From Acholoe squamosa (Eukaryota; Annelida; Polychaeta; Phyllodocida; Polynoidae): 64,000 bases of DNA. The translations under genes and the position numbers were made by a program. The notes below the pieces were generated by a model, which worked only from the letters and a program-made list of their open reading frames with translations, was not told the DNA's origin and did no database searches. Shown in pieces: positions 36,741 through 46,502 of this stretch (the stretch's first letter is position 1; every line of letters begins with the position of its first letter). The DNA lies in the NCBI GenBank assembly GCA_949317995.1, contig OX439050.1:2666001-2730000 (forward strand). Reading direction: 5' to 3'.

Positions 36741-38333
36741 TCAAATGAGGTAGAATTTTCCTACTGGCATATCCGAGGGGCCTGACTTCATCCACTCCTC
36801 GTTATCGCTATCACCATCTTTATTGACGGCGCCCGGGACTGTGTCGTAAGCACAGTCCGCGAAGCAGCGGGGAGTCCGTTCCTGGAACCCCTCGGCTGCA
36901 TTCTTCCACATCCATTTCTGATTGTCGTCTTTGGGGACGTCCGTGGTCATTTCTTCCCATGTCATCACAGACTCCAAATCAGATTTGGCTGACTCAGGCA
37001 GCTCTGGGTTGCTTGCGCTTACCTCACTGTCCGTGTAGATGCCCTCCCCTTTACAGCCGGCTCGGCTGGTGGTGGTCGAAGCCTTGGTAGAGGTTTTGGC
37101 GCTCATCCCGCTGGTGCTAGCAGAGGATGCTGCAGTAACCGAAGTGGCTACCGTGGTTGTTGGGGCGCTGGAGACGGGCGTCTTCGGGTCGCCCTTACCC
37201 CTCGGCTTGGTGGGGGGTGCGGGCTCCGCCGGATATGCTTTCGCTCCATTCTTCTTCTTGCGGCGCACGACCTTGGGTGGCTGCGCTGGCACTTCGGGAC
37301 TAGAATCCGACTGAGGTGGATCCTTGTCCCTTGAACGAGGGCTCCTCCTGCCACTGACAGGGGAGTCAGAGCCGGAGGCGGCCTTCGCTTTACTTTGGGC
37401 CAGTTGTTTCCGGTGGGCCCGACGGGTAGCGGTTAGCTCCTTCTGCTGTTTGGCCAGCTCGGCTCGCTTGGCCTTAACAGCAGCCTGTTGCCGTGAGATG
37501 TCCTCTTCCGAGATCTCACCGGCCGCCTCCGGTATGTTGGCGCCCGGTTCCTGCTCGGTCGTGGACCTCTCGATGGCGATCCTGATATCCTCCACCTCCA
37601 GGTCACTCTCAGTGAGAGGACCCTTTGGTGCTGGCTTACGGCTCAATCGCTTGACCCGTCCGGTTTCCACCGACGACTGTGTGATGGTGGAGTCTGTATC
37701 CATGTCGGATTCAGACTCTCTTAGCTGAGCGGCCTTCCGGGTAATGCCTTCGGAAAGCAGCACAGCTCGGGCCAAGCTCTCGTTGACCGCCATCTCCTCT
37801 GCCAACCGTTTATAGTTGCGGAGCCAGGAAACAGGCAGGTTTTCTGCTAACTCGTCTGTGCACGAGTCCATCACCAGAGTCTTGAAGTCGTCTGGCACGG
37901 TGTCGGCCTGGCCGGGTGTTTCCGCCAGGGGACCGCATCCGAACATAGAAGGATGCATGGGGATGTAGGTCCCCCAAGAGGTGTACACGACACCGGTCTC
38001 CACGTCCACGTCGGCTATTCGCTCGGTGCGTGTTCTGTATCCTGGAGGATACAGCGGAATGTCCAGGACATCAAGGTTATCACCCGAAGCCGTTGCTGTA
38101 GACGTTGGCTCTGGGCGCGGTGGAGGGGGAGGAGGCATCCTCTCTCTGTCGGTGACCTCGGCCATCCCAGAGAGCGTGAGGGCTGCTTCCTCGACTTTGG
38201 ATCCCCTTGCAGGGACCGCCGTTGAGGAGTCCATGTTCTCCTCAACCCGACACGAGACCGTCGGGTCCTCGCCTTCCTCCAACTGAACGTTGGCGGTCTG
38301 ACGTGCGGCGTCAATCGTCCCCTGTGCCATCAC
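36741..38333 (-). CDS. E2 accessory ORF, 530 residues, no known domain
   Basis: Fully open. Residues ~65-75 are a Pro run; ~90-150 look structured (IPLYPPGYRTRT, VVYTSWGTYIPMHPSMFG); ~165-215 are helical with LPVSWLRNYKRLAEEMAV. A Lys/Ala/Gln coiled-coil lies at ~285-320 (AAVKAKRAELAKQQKEL), followed by Ser/Thr/Pro-rich and Lys-rich patches, and an acidic, Trp-containing end. It precedes the zinc-finger ORF and is in another frame. Remaining open for 530 codons in an otherwise decayed copy suggests real coding in the source element. It is missing from the relic. Confidence 0.65.
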   Translation of the reverse strand: MMAQGTIDAARQTANVQLEEGEDPTVSCRVEENMDSSTAVPARGSKVEEAALTLSGMAEVTDRERMPPPPPPRPEPTSTATASGDNLDVLDIPLYPPGYRTRTERIADVDVETGVVYTSWGTYIPMHPSMFGCGPLAETPGQADTVPDDFKTLVMDSCTDELAENLPVSWLRNYKRLAEEMAVNESLARAVLLSEGITRKAAQLRESESDMDTDSTITQSSVETGRVKRLSRKPAPKGPLTESDLEVEDIRIAIERSTTEQEPGANIPEAAGEISEEDISRQQAAVKAKRAELAKQQKELTATRRAHRKQLAQSKAKAASGSDSPVSGRRSPRSRDKDPPQSDSSPEVPAQPPKVVRRKKKNGAKAYPAEPAPPTKPRGKGDPKTPVSSAPTTTVATSVTAASSASTSGMSAKTSTKASTTTSRAGCKGEGIYTDSEVSASNPELPESAKSDLESVMTWEEMTTDVPKDDNQKWMWKNAAEGFQERTPRCFADCAYDTVPGAVNKDGDSDNEEWMKSGPSDMPVGKFYLI

Positions 38334-38794
38334 AGTGGGGCAACTTCCAATTTTAAAAAATTGGCAAATGTGTTGGACTCCTTCCGAAGGATTCGTCCAA
38401 CAAAGGGGGAAGGTGTAGCAGAGCTAACCACACAGCTACCGGCTGCCGAACGCCAAACAATAACTGGAGCGAAACGGGTGGTGTCTTACCGCCACGAGTC
38501 TGCTCTAGTTATGAACAATATGACGTCAGACCTCCTGTCTCCCGAGATCCTGCAGGGGATATCCGGTGACCTAGTTCTACGCTTTCCCGCCGCACCCACG
38601 CCGCCACCTAGGGAACTAGATCCGAACTAACATGCTAGACGCGGCCTACTACCCGAGTGCTATCGTCTGGAGCTTGGCGGTGTATACAACGCTTCAAAGC
38701 GAATGCACCGGTTAATCCGACCGCCGCTCACGGGATACAGCTACCCGGGGAGGGCGCGTTCAGCATCCCTAGCCGTGGAATGTATGTTATTCGC
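38334..38794 (-). other. E2 spacer between integrase tail and accessory ORFs
   Basis: 460 bp with no good minus-strand ORF. May hold a splice acceptor or leader for the accessory ORFs; none could be identified with confidence. Confidence 0.4.
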
Positions 38795-39232
38795 CTACAG
38801 CGAACAACACGCAGCAGCTCGTTGTGTACTGAGTTCGGTTACAGCAGACCTCAACCGGGGACTGTGTCTAACGCCTTCGGTTAGCATTTTATTCTTCCCG
38901 GCTTTACGTACGGCCTTCTCCGGGTCCCGTTTAGCCACGGCGAGACCTTTCCCATACGTATTGCCTTCACTCAGCGAGACATTTTTCCGTTTCTTACGAT
39001 TAGGTCGTTTCCTGGCCTTCGTCTTCTTTTTAACTACTCCCCCAGCTTCCGGCGCTTTCCTCGGCCGTCCTCTAGGGCGTTTCCCAGGTACCACCGCGTT
39101 GGGCTTGCTAGGCGCAGGCTCAGGTGGATGATACCCGAACTCCCTTTCCGCCTCTTCGCGTCCCTTCCAGGGCCGAAGTTTTCCGACATTTGTCTTCCAT
39201 TTCCTACCAGTTAGGCAGTCCTCCATCATCAC
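38795..39232 (-). CDS. pol: E2 integrase C-terminal tail with AT-hook
   Basis: 145 codons, strongly basic. A canonical AT-hook core is seen in GKRPRGRPRKAPEAGG (residues ~50-65), followed by KKKTKARKRPNRKKRKN and, near the end, EGVRHSPRLRSAV. The last segment is conserved in the relic at ~27.6 kb. It begins in another frame just after the integrase core, so it is most likely the integrase C-terminal extension. AT-hooks bind the minor groove of AT-rich DNA; a targeting role is inference. Confidence 0.7.
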   Translation of the reverse strand: MMMEDCLTGRKWKTNVGKLRPWKGREEAEREFGYHPPEPAPSKPNAVVPGKRPRGRPRKAPEAGGVVKKKTKARKRPNRKKRKNVSLSEGNTYGKGLAVAKRDPEKAVRKAGKNKMLTEGVRHSPRLRSAVTELSTQRAAACCSL

Positions 39233-39387
39233 TCGGAGATGATGCGAATAATTTTAAATGGACCTTCCCAAGGCGTTACGAGCTTTAACCGTTCCAGCGG
39301 CTCGTAGTACCTTAGTACTTTGTCCCCAACATTAAAATGAATTCTTTTGGCATTGGTGTCATGACCCACCTTCTGCCATTTCGCACT

Positions 39388-40371
39388 CTACAGCAGTTCT
39401 TTCCGAACGGCCTCGTATGCCTGTTTGAATCTATCCCTTAACGACTCTACAAACAATACGCTGCAGGGCGCCTCTGGGTCTATCCCAACCACTCCATACA
39501 CTAAGTCGGCGGGCATTATGATGTCCTCGCCGAACACTAGCATGTTTGGAGTACAATTAGTAGATGAATGGACAGTGTTGTTGTAAGCGTGTACTACAAA
39601 CTCACACTGTTCATCCCAGTCGTCCTGGTGGGTATTAACCAGGGTTTTTAGCACTTGTATCAAGGTTCTATTGAACCGTTCTACCTGTCCATCTGACTGT
39701 GGTCGGTATGGGTTGGTTCAGGTTTTGCAGATGGCTAGGTAATGGCACATTTCCTGCCATAGCTCTGACTCGAACTCTCTCCCTTGGTCACTGTGCATCA
39801 TAAGGGGGACACCCAAATGAAACACCCAGCCTTTTACAAACGCCTCAGCGCATGTGGCGGCTTTGTGATTGGGAAGAGGAAACACCCGAGTGTACTTTGT
39901 ATAATAGTCGGTTACGACCATCATGCAAGTATTATCTCGGGGCGTCATTTTAATTCCGCTGATGATGTCTATCGCTACTCGAGCGAACCTGACACCAAAC
40001 AATTCCTGGGATAAGGGTTGCTTTCCCAGGCCGGGTCCCAGCTTGTTTTTACAACAATCCGGGCAAGTGGCGATCCACCGAAGTAGGTGACCTCTCATTC
40101 TGGGCCAGTAGTAACGTCTTTATAGACGCTCTATCTTACCGAAATGACCACTAGTTTGGTGGCCATGGCAATAATACATGATATCCCTCCTCATCGGGGT
40201 GGGAATCACTATTTGTAACAGCCTACCGTTGGTAGAAGTAGTCTTCCACCTGCACAGTATGCCGTCTCGGATCTCTAGCTCGGTCCATTGAGCTAGCAAT
40301 CGCCTCGTTTCCTTATCTTCTAGGGATAACAGCGGCCTTGCCGGTTTAATACCTGTCCGTAGGTATTCCAT
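39388..40371 (-). CDS. pol: E2 integrase
   Basis: One frame interrupted by a TAA (about 40100) and a TGA (about 39717). Zinc-binding region: CHGHQTSGHFG and WIATCPDCCKNK. Core: VRFARVAIDIISG (first Asp), MHSDQGREFE (second Asp), and after the TGA, SDGQVERFN (Glu). DDE residues are therefore all encoded, but the protein cannot be made in one piece. In the relic the codon at the TGA position encodes Gly. Confidence 0.9.
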
Positions 40372-42176
40372 TATGCGCGCAGTGGTGGGATCCGACTGTT
40401 GGAACTTCTTGATGGTCTCCGGGGACCAACTGAGATAGCTACATACAGCCTCCTCCCAGGGGATGCGGGGGTGGTATAATTAAATACCAACCCAGCTACC
40501 ACAGCATTGTGGGCCCCGCAGTCTTCACAAGTGGCATTCTGGCACTTTCGGACGGGTCGCCTCAACAAGGCATCCGCATTGATATGTTTAGAACCGGGCC
40601 GGTGCTCTATTTGTTTGTGCTCCAATCCAAACTCATATAGATGAGCTAACCATCGTCCAATCATCCCCTCGGCATCCTTAAAGTTAAGGAGCCACCTTAG
40701 AGATGAATGGTCGGTTCGTAAAGTAAAGTCAGTTCCCCAAAGGAAATGCTTAAACTTCTTTGTATACACCACTACCACGAGGAGTTCTCGTTTAGTGGTA
40801 CAATAATTACGCTGGGTCTTGCTTAACGTGTTGCTAGCGAATGCTATTGGGACCTCGACTCCATCCTGGACCTGAGAGAGAGCCGCCCCGATTGCATCAT
40901 TGCTCGCATCTGTGTCTAATATGAAATGTCCCTCGGGAGTAGGATATTTCAATACGGGTGTATTTCTAAACAAATCCTTTATTTTATTAAAAGATTCTTC
41001 TTGCTCGCTGGTCCATGGGAATGGGTCCCGTGCCCTACCCGGGGTCCAGTGAGCTAAGCACTGCATTGGAAAACTGACACGAGAGTAATTCGGTATGAAA
41101 TCACGGTAGTAGGAACAAAATCCTAAAAATGATCTCACCTCCTTAGCACTCGTGGGTCGTTCCCAATTCTCTACAGCTTCTAAATTCTCCGGATCCGCAC
41201 TCACTCCGTTAGGGGTGATGATCCTTCCCAGATATGTAACTGTTTTCTTAAACAGATTACATTTCTTGGGTTTAAGTTTTAGACCGTTGGATAGTATCCG
41301 GTCGAGTACCAATTGCAGATTTGCATGGCATTCCTTAAACGACTTGCCGAACACGACAACGTTGTCCAAGTAGACCAAGCATTTCTTCCACAAAAGGTCA
41401 CTCAACAAGGATTCCATCATGGCCTCGAATGTAGTAGGGGCGTTACACAATCCGAAGGGTAAGACATTATACTTGAATAGCCCCATATGACTAGAGAACG
41501 CGGTTTTCTCTTTGTCATCGGGGTGCATCGGTATCTGCCAATACCCGGATTGCAGATCCAAGGTACAGAACCATTGGTTCCCACCCAAGCTATCTAAAGT
41601 CTCGTCTATCCTAGGCAGAGGATACGAGTTCTTCTTTGTTATACCGTTCAATTTTCGGTAATCTACACAAAAGCGGATTGTACCGTCTTTCTTAGTGGTC
41701 ATACAAACAGGGCTGGACCAGGGACTGGAGCTCGGCACGATCACCCCTAGGTCCAACTGCTTTTGTATTTCCTGTTCACAAATTAACTTCTTCTTAAGAG
41801 GAAGTCTGCGATACGGGATTTTAAAAGGTTTCTCGTCGCCCAAATCTATAGTATGCAACAACTTATCGGATCTGCCTACCGGTCCTCCTTCCCTACCGAA
41901 AGCACTCTCGTACCTCCGTAGGAGTTTTGCTAGGCATTCCTTATCCTCCGTATTCTGTAAATCTGATTGTTCAACCAGTTCCTGAAATTCTTCATCCAAA
42001 GGATGCTTACTAACAGGGTTTAGTGGTTTATTGAACCTGGCCTCGGCGACGTGTTCTACCGAACTCATCTCTCCCACACTGTCGCCTCGTTTCAAGTAAA
42101 CCACCAAACCACTTCGGTTAGTTATGGGTGATACAGACCATGCTGCGTTAGCCACCAATGTGTCCACTGAATCCAA
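40371..42176 (-). CDS. pol: E2 reverse transcriptase and RNase H, with YLDN active site
   Basis: 601 codons. RT blocks: KKDGTIRFCVDYRKLN, LDLQSGYWQIPM, FGLCNAPTTFEAMM, then VYLDNVVVF, where the family has YLDD. Loss of the second catalytic Asp should abolish polymerase activity. Thumb: VRSFLGFCSYYRDF. RNase H: LDTDASNDAIGAALSQ, KRELLVVVVY and LRTDHSSLRWLLNF. A frameshift near 40465 puts the last ~30 codons out of frame with the integrase. Confidence 0.93.
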   Translation of the reverse strand: MDSVDTLVANAAWSVSPITNRSGLVVYLKRGDSVGEMSSVEHVAEARFNKPLNPVSKHPLDEEFQELVEQSDLQNTEDKECLAKLLRRYESAFGREGGPVGRSDKLLHTIDLGDEKPFKIPYRRLPLKKKLICEQEIQKQLDLGVIVPSSSPWSSPVCMTTKKDGTIRFCVDYRKLNGITKKNSYPLPRIDETLDSLGGNQWFCTLDLQSGYWQIPMHPDDKEKTAFSSHMGLFKYNVLPFGLCNAPTTFEAMMESLLSDLLWKKCLVYLDNVVVFGKSFKECHANLQLVLDRILSNGLKLKPKKCNLFKKTVTYLGRIITPNGVSADPENLEAVENWERPTSAKEVRSFLGFCSYYRDFIPNYSRVSFPMQCLAHWTPGRARDPFPWTSEQEESFNKIKDLFRNTPVLKYPTPEGHFILDTDASNDAIGAALSQVQDGVEVPIAFASNTLSKTQRNYCTTKRELLVVVVYTKKFKHFLWGTDFTLRTDHSSLRWLLNFKDAEGMIGRWLAHLYEFGLEHKQIEHRPGSKHINADALLRRPVRKCQNATCEDCGAHNAVVAGLVFNYTTPASPGRRLYVAISVGPRRPSRSSNSRIPPLRA

Positions 42177-43042
42177 CCCGATACTTGATAAATATATACT
42201 GTGTCGGGTTCAAAGACTCCAGTTTCATTCCTTTGGGCCATTGATCCGCCACAAAGGACGTCGCAAGTGGTCTTCACCGTGTGTATCACTGATGCAACCG
42301 ATGACACCTGTCTCAATACGCACTGGACATGCAAGCCATACTGGTTCCGTATACTTATCATACCATCCCTGGGATCCAAGACGGCCCCATATAAGCTTGC
42401 AAAATCCAATCCGAGGATTCCGTCATCACTAACCTCTGCTATAGTCGGCGAAAGAACAAATTCTTTGCCTCCTATGCGGATAGGCATAAACATCCTACCA
42501 AAAGTACACATACTGCTTCCGTCGGCCGTGCAAGCATTTACCCCGGTTTTGAGGTTCTCATGACTGCTGGCCACCGAGTCGAAGAATCTTTTGGACACAC
42601 AGGAGTGGCTGGCTCCAGTATCCACCAAGAATTCTCCTACCCGGCCTTCCACAGATATGGGTACATACCACCGTCTCCCCCCTAAAGGAGAGGGGTTGCT
42701 GGTAAACTGGTGAAAGTCTCCCGAATCACCAAGATTCAATCTGAGTCCTCTCAAAAACTCCAGACACGGATGACTTGGGGGAAGGTGTGTCCCACACACT
42801 CGAATCAACTCCTTGATCCATCCTCCCTCTCCCCCAGTGTGGCCACTCGCCTCCATATGTTCGCCACCGTACACGTAAGCACTAGGGTCCCTGGCCCCGG
42901 CCGTAGTGCAGGGGTGCGCACCCACAGCCACCCGGCATCCAGGTGAATTTGATTCGAAATCTTCCACCGGATTACCCGCGGTAGCATTTTGGCATTCGTT
43001 CCATCCTGGGGTGATACCCAATGCCGTGGATACAACCCCCAC
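42122..43042 (-). CDS. pol: E2 aspartic protease region
   Basis: 306 codons. Active site EFLVDTGASHSCVS and supporting DGILGLDFAS. The start overlaps the zinc-knuckle ORF by one base; the end overlaps RT in another frame. A ~100-residue Gly-rich stretch precedes the catalytic domain. Confidence 0.9.
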   Translation of the reverse strand: MGVVSTALGITPGWNECQNATAGNPVEDFESNSPGCRVAVGAHPCTTAGARDPSAYVYGGEHMEASGHTGGEGGWIKELIRVCGTHLPPSHPCLEFLRGLRLNLGDSGDFHQFTSNPSPLGGRRWYVPISVEGRVGEFLVDTGASHSCVSKRFFDSVASSHENLKTGVNACTADGSSMCTFGRMFMPIRIGGKEFVLSPTIAEVSDDGILGLDFASLYGAVLDPRDGMISIRNQYGLHVQCVLRQVSSVASVIHTVKTTCDVLCGGSMAQRNETGVFEPDTVYIYQVSGWIQWTHWWLTQHGLYHP

Positions 43043-43272
43043 TAGTTTCCCACATCAGTGGAATCCATAGCGTTCTGTTCCCCTTCGCCGTTATCTTCGG
43101 CTTCATAGAAGGCAGCAATTACCGGCTTAGCAGCGGTACATTCAGACGAATAGTGTCCCATGCGTTGACACCTGAAACACTTAACCGTACGGCGATCTAC
43201 TCTGGGTCTCTGCCGGCTGGCTTGGAGGGCATCTGTAATTTTCTTACACATATCCTCCATAAGTTTGGTCAT
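43042..43272 (-). CDS. gag: E2 Gag nucleocapsid with CCHC knuckle
   Basis: 76 codons with VKCFRCQRMGHYSSEC, a C-X2-C-X4-H-X4-C knuckle. It is the nucleocapsid end of Gag, in a different frame from the capsid ORF upstream. Confidence 0.88.
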   Translation of the reverse strand: MTKLMEDMCKKITDALQASRQRPRVDRRTVKCFRCQRMGHYSSECTAAKPVIAAFYEAEDNGEGEQNAMDSTDVGN

Positions 43273-43342
43273 GTCCGGAGGCTGACCCTTCGCTTTATCA
43301 GCGTTGTCAGAGGGCTTAGTTGCCTTCCCACCAACTTTCGGG

Positions 43343-44008
43343 TCACTCCTGACCTCGGTTCAGAATCCCTCGATTTACTAAACGCCTTCCTCGGAATGTA
43401 CTTCCTACCTGTAGTATTTTTCCTAAGCTGCACGAGCAAAAGGTGCCGTCCTCTTGCTCGATGTCAATCAGTTCAAAATCATCCGGGGTATTATCTACCT
43501 CGGATCTCTGAACTACCGATGCCAGTGGAGCCGAACCCGTGGTATTCGGGATGTCTCCGGCTATCATGGTTCGCTTCTTCACGGCCATATCTATACTATT
43601 AAATATGCCGTGCAATGTTATGCCTTCCTTCCAGGCATCTCTCGCAGCAATTTGCTCGTCTCGGTCTCTCAGACCCTTGACAAATTGAGTGATCAATATA
43701 CCATCCATATACCAGTCCTGGTTTTTTGTACCAGGTCTGGCCTTACTCAACAGGGCATGCAGTTCCATACCGTATGCTCTGAAAGCTTCGTTTGGCTTCT
43801 GTGTACGTTTCTTAAAGCGGACCATCGGATCTTCCTTGACCATGTTACACAATAGTCCGCTAGCAGATTCAACTAACTGCTCAAAACTTCCTACGAGACC
43901 ATACCAGGTCCGCCATTGCTCCACTGCCATGCGGCCCGGCCCTCCTTTCAAGCATCTTACTAGATGTGGCTTGACCTCGTATGGGGTCCAACCATTGCAG
44001 TTCATCAC
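43343..44008 (-). CDS. gag: E2 Gag capsid
   Basis: 221 codons with the retrotransposon gag pattern (NGWTPYEVKPHLVRCLKG, ARAY-like FRAYGMELHALL, QFVKGLRD). Upstream the same frame continues past a TAG at about 44037 to around 44080. The last ~40 codons become basic and may be out of frame. Confidence 0.82.
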   Translation of the reverse strand: MMNCNGWTPYEVKPHLVRCLKGGPGRMAVEQWRTWYGLVGSFEQLVESASGLLCNMVKEDPMVRFKKRTQKPNEAFRAYGMELHALLSKARPGTKNQDWYMDGILITQFVKGLRDRDEQIAARDAWKEGITLHGIFNSIDMAVKKRTMIAGDIPNTTGSAPLASVVQRSEVDNTPDDFELIDIEQEDGTFCSCSLGKILQVGSTFRGRRLVNRGILNRGQE

Positions 44009-44080
44009 ATCGATGAAATCTTCAAACCATTCTTTCTATGGCCGGGTACCGTCGTATTCCTTAGGAATCACGGCTACCCT

Positions 44081-44536
44081 TCAGGCTGAATTGTGATCAT
44101 ACATCAATCGAGTGCATTGTTGTTTACTCCATTCAATCGCCTTGGTTTCATTCAAGGTTCGATTGCTTCCCATTCCACCAAAGCTTGTATTGCTTGGTGG
44201 TGGCGGTGGTGGTGGTTGGTTATACGTCCACTGTGTACCACTGCAGTTTGTATAGCCACCACCCCCTTGGTTAGGGCCGGTACCCGAGGCACAATCCCTA
44301 CCTGCGTTGGGGCCGTTACCCGAAGTACCATCCCCACCCTGAGCACCAGTGTGGTTAGTGCCACCCTGGTGACCGCCATCAGATGGCTGGCCCGCATGGT
44401 TTGGGTGATTACCACCGTTAGGTGGAGTTTGTTGGTTGCTGGTGTTACCAGCTCCCAATCCGACATCTTCTGTCTGTTCCACGTGTATGTGGAATCCACT
44501 AGTTTCAGCACTTGTGTCGGAAGTATCCCTAGGCAC
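44081..44536 (-). CDS. gag: E2 Gag, low-complexity middle part
   Basis: 151 codons, rich in Gly, Asn, Gln and His (GGNHPNHAGQPSDGG), then a Pro run, then ETKAIEWSKQQC. It is probably a linker of Gag; separated from neighbours by a stop and a frame change. Confidence 0.6.
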   Translation of the reverse strand: MPRDTSDTSAETSGFHIHVEQTEDVGLGAGNTSNQQTPPNGGNHPNHAGQPSDGGHQGGTNHTGAQGGDGTSGNGPNAGRDCASGTGPNQGGGGYTNCSGTQWTYNQPPPPPPPSNTSFGGMGSNRTLNETKAIEWSKQQCTRLMYDHNSA

Positions 44537-44559
44537 GAAGTCCGGGACTAAGTTATGGA

Positions 44560-45402
44560 CTATCTATTGGCTTCCTTGAGCTCCAGCTCAGCCAACTTTT
44601 TATCCTTCTCTTTCTCGTCTTTCTCCTTTCGCTCCAATCGGTGAGCTACAGAGGATAAACGATATTTGAGGTCGGATTCCTTAAGAATCGCCTCCTGTTC
44701 AACAGAACGGAGCTTACCGATCCGAGCTTTTGTCTCTTCCTCTATCTTCGCTTGGGCTGCCATGAATTGTTCATGCTGCCTCTTAGCCTGTAGCTCTACC
44801 TGCTCTTTGGCTTTCAAATAGGCCGAAGTAGTTTTATACCCGGGACCCATCCGACGTCCGTATATTGACTTGCGGCTGCCTCCAGGGTTAAACATGGAGT
44901 CCGACAAGCCTTCATCTAAAGAAAGGCCTAGGGAGTGCCTTTCCGAGCTTCTCGGCAAGGTCTTCCGAGGCACAGTCTTCGGGGTTGCTGTATGAACCTT
45001 CGGGTCCTTTACAGCCTTGCCGTCGTCGCTATCATGATCAGACGACATCATTAGTGGGGCTACCCCGGTTGCCCCCTCTGGTACCGCGCCTGTAGGGGTC
45101 GCGGTACGCTGTATAGGGCTCTCGGCTATTGGTGTACCCAAGGTGCTAGCCGAGCCTGCCGGAATAATAGGTCCCAGCTGGCGTCTGCTAGTTATAACTT
45201 GGGACCAATCGCTCAAGTTCAAGGTTGGGGGTCTCAGTACCCCCCTAAACAATCCTGTATCCGGGGCTACCATTTGAGGTGTGCCCGGATACAACTTAAC
45301 AATGCCATCTCCATTTCTGGTGGCACCGTCTGTTAGACCGGGTGTCGAGAAGACAGTCTGGACACCTTCGGGTTGAACATATGTTGTTGACCCGGTTTCC
45401 AT
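44560..45402 (-). CDS. gag: E2 Gag N-terminal coiled-coil region
   Basis: 280 codons from the first Met after the primer site. The first ~175 residues are Ser/Thr/Pro-rich; residues ~195-280 form a long charged coiled coil (KRQHEQFMAAQAKIEEETKA, RLERKEKDEKEKDKKLAEL). Long N-terminal coiled coils are not standard for gypsy Gag. It may assist assembly, by inference. Confidence 0.65.
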   Translation of the reverse strand: METGSTTYVQPEGVQTVFSTPGLTDGATRNGDGIVKLYPGTPQMVAPDTGLFRGVLRPPTLNLSDWSQVITSRRQLGPIIPAGSASTLGTPIAESPIQRTATPTGAVPEGATGVAPLMMSSDHDSDDGKAVKDPKVHTATPKTVPRKTLPRSSERHSLGLSLDEGLSDSMFNPGGSRKSIYGRRMGPGYKTTSAYLKAKEQVELQAKRQHEQFMAAQAKIEEETKARIGKLRSVEQEAILKESDLKYRLSSVAHRLERKEKDEKEKDKKLAELELKEANR

Positions 45403-45527
45403 TCTAACAACAGATGCTGGGATGTGAAGCCATTCTCTTCGAATCCCTCTAGCCCAGGGCTGGAGGGACCCGCATCGGGTTTCCCGAGGCTTTCAGCCAA
45501 TGTGGCCGCGCACCACCCCCGAACCAA

Positions 45528-45543
45528 CTGGTCACGGCACCAG
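45528..45543 (-). other. E2 primer-binding site
   Basis: Minus strand CTGGTGCCGTGACCAG directly inside the 5' LTR. The same 16 bases follow the E3 LTR at 63702. E1's site is different. Confidence 0.8.
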
Positions 45544-45891
45544 TGTAATGGTTCGTATGGACTTATATGTTGGGTGGCTCGTTGGCTCGCTTATCACTAA
45601 AGATACCAACACAACACGAGTGATTCAGGGTTGGGCAAAGCCCCGGATACCCCTACCTCTCGGGTAGGACTTTATTCACTTCTCAGCTGCTTATAGTTAA
45701 ACGTCTTGACTGGACCCCTTCTGCGGCTCGTCCGGCTTCTTAGTAGAAGCTGGATGCGATGTGTTGCCCCCTCTTGTACCAGCCGGGTATTGCAAAGCGA
45801 CACCTAGTTGGCATAGAAGGAACGAGCACCACACGAACACGTCTCTCGGATGAACCGCACTAATATATATACAATGATGCCGGCCCCTACA
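45544..45891 (-). repeat. E2 5' LTR
   Basis: 348 bp, TGTAGGGGCC to CCATTACA on the minus strand. TATATATA box near 45870 and AATAAA at 45671-45676 (minus). Matches 33783-34203 apart from the insertions there. Confidence 0.93.
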
Positions 45892-45895
45892 AATA

Positions 45896-46101
45896 TAACA
45901 ATATTTTTGTAAATGTTAAATCTCAAAGCATACATGTCATTGTACATATACATGAAAGGACATGTCCAATACATTTACATGTCACATAAGACAAATAATT
46001 TATTTCATATTGATATGAACAGTGCAGTTGGTGAAGTTTACATGCTGAATACTGTGGTTTTATCTTGTACCTCAGAGATTTGGATGTCAGCCATTTTTAC
46101 A
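45896..46101. other. Intergenic
   Basis: AT-rich; no feature. Confidence 0.4.
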
Positions 46102-46502
46102 TCATTCTTGGTAGAAGATATGATATTGGTGGCACATGCAATGGTTTGTATATATTTTACTGAGACAGGCAGCATAAGATATACGATTCATGATTTTCCC
46201 GATGGTATTTACACCCATGGGAGTGACAGTATACCATGTGGTACTCAACTTGTATTTTTTTTTCTTGTAGGTTTGCAAGAAAGCTGTACAATTTGGGTTC
46301 AATTTAGACAGATACATCTTCAGGGATTTTACAGGGCATGAGGCAGTGCCTGCAAATTCATGCCCATCTGCATCTTTTTTGAACACAAAATCTTCCTTTT
46401 TCAAATTGTGTAGACCCTCTCTGGCCCTGCGACCAAAATGTAACACCATCTCAAAGAAAACCTTATTCTGTGAAGACAAAGGGCTGTCATTTGAAAGATC
46501 AC

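Larger units (their letters stand above)
33783..45891 (-). mobile_element. Ty3/gypsy LTR retrotransposon E2 (12.1 kb, defective)
   Basis: Minus strand: 5' LTR 45544-45891, PBS, gag, zinc knuckle, PR, RT-RH, IN, a basic AT-hook tail, three accessory ORFs, 3' UTR, 3' LTR 33783-34203. It is flanked by AATA on both sides (33779-33782 and 45892-45895), a 4-bp target duplication. RT has YLDN in place of YLDD. Integrase carries two in-frame stops, and there are several frame breaks. About 4.3 kb of coding-like sequence follows integrase, far more than pol needs. A second, older copy is at 25827-28473. Confidence 0.95.
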
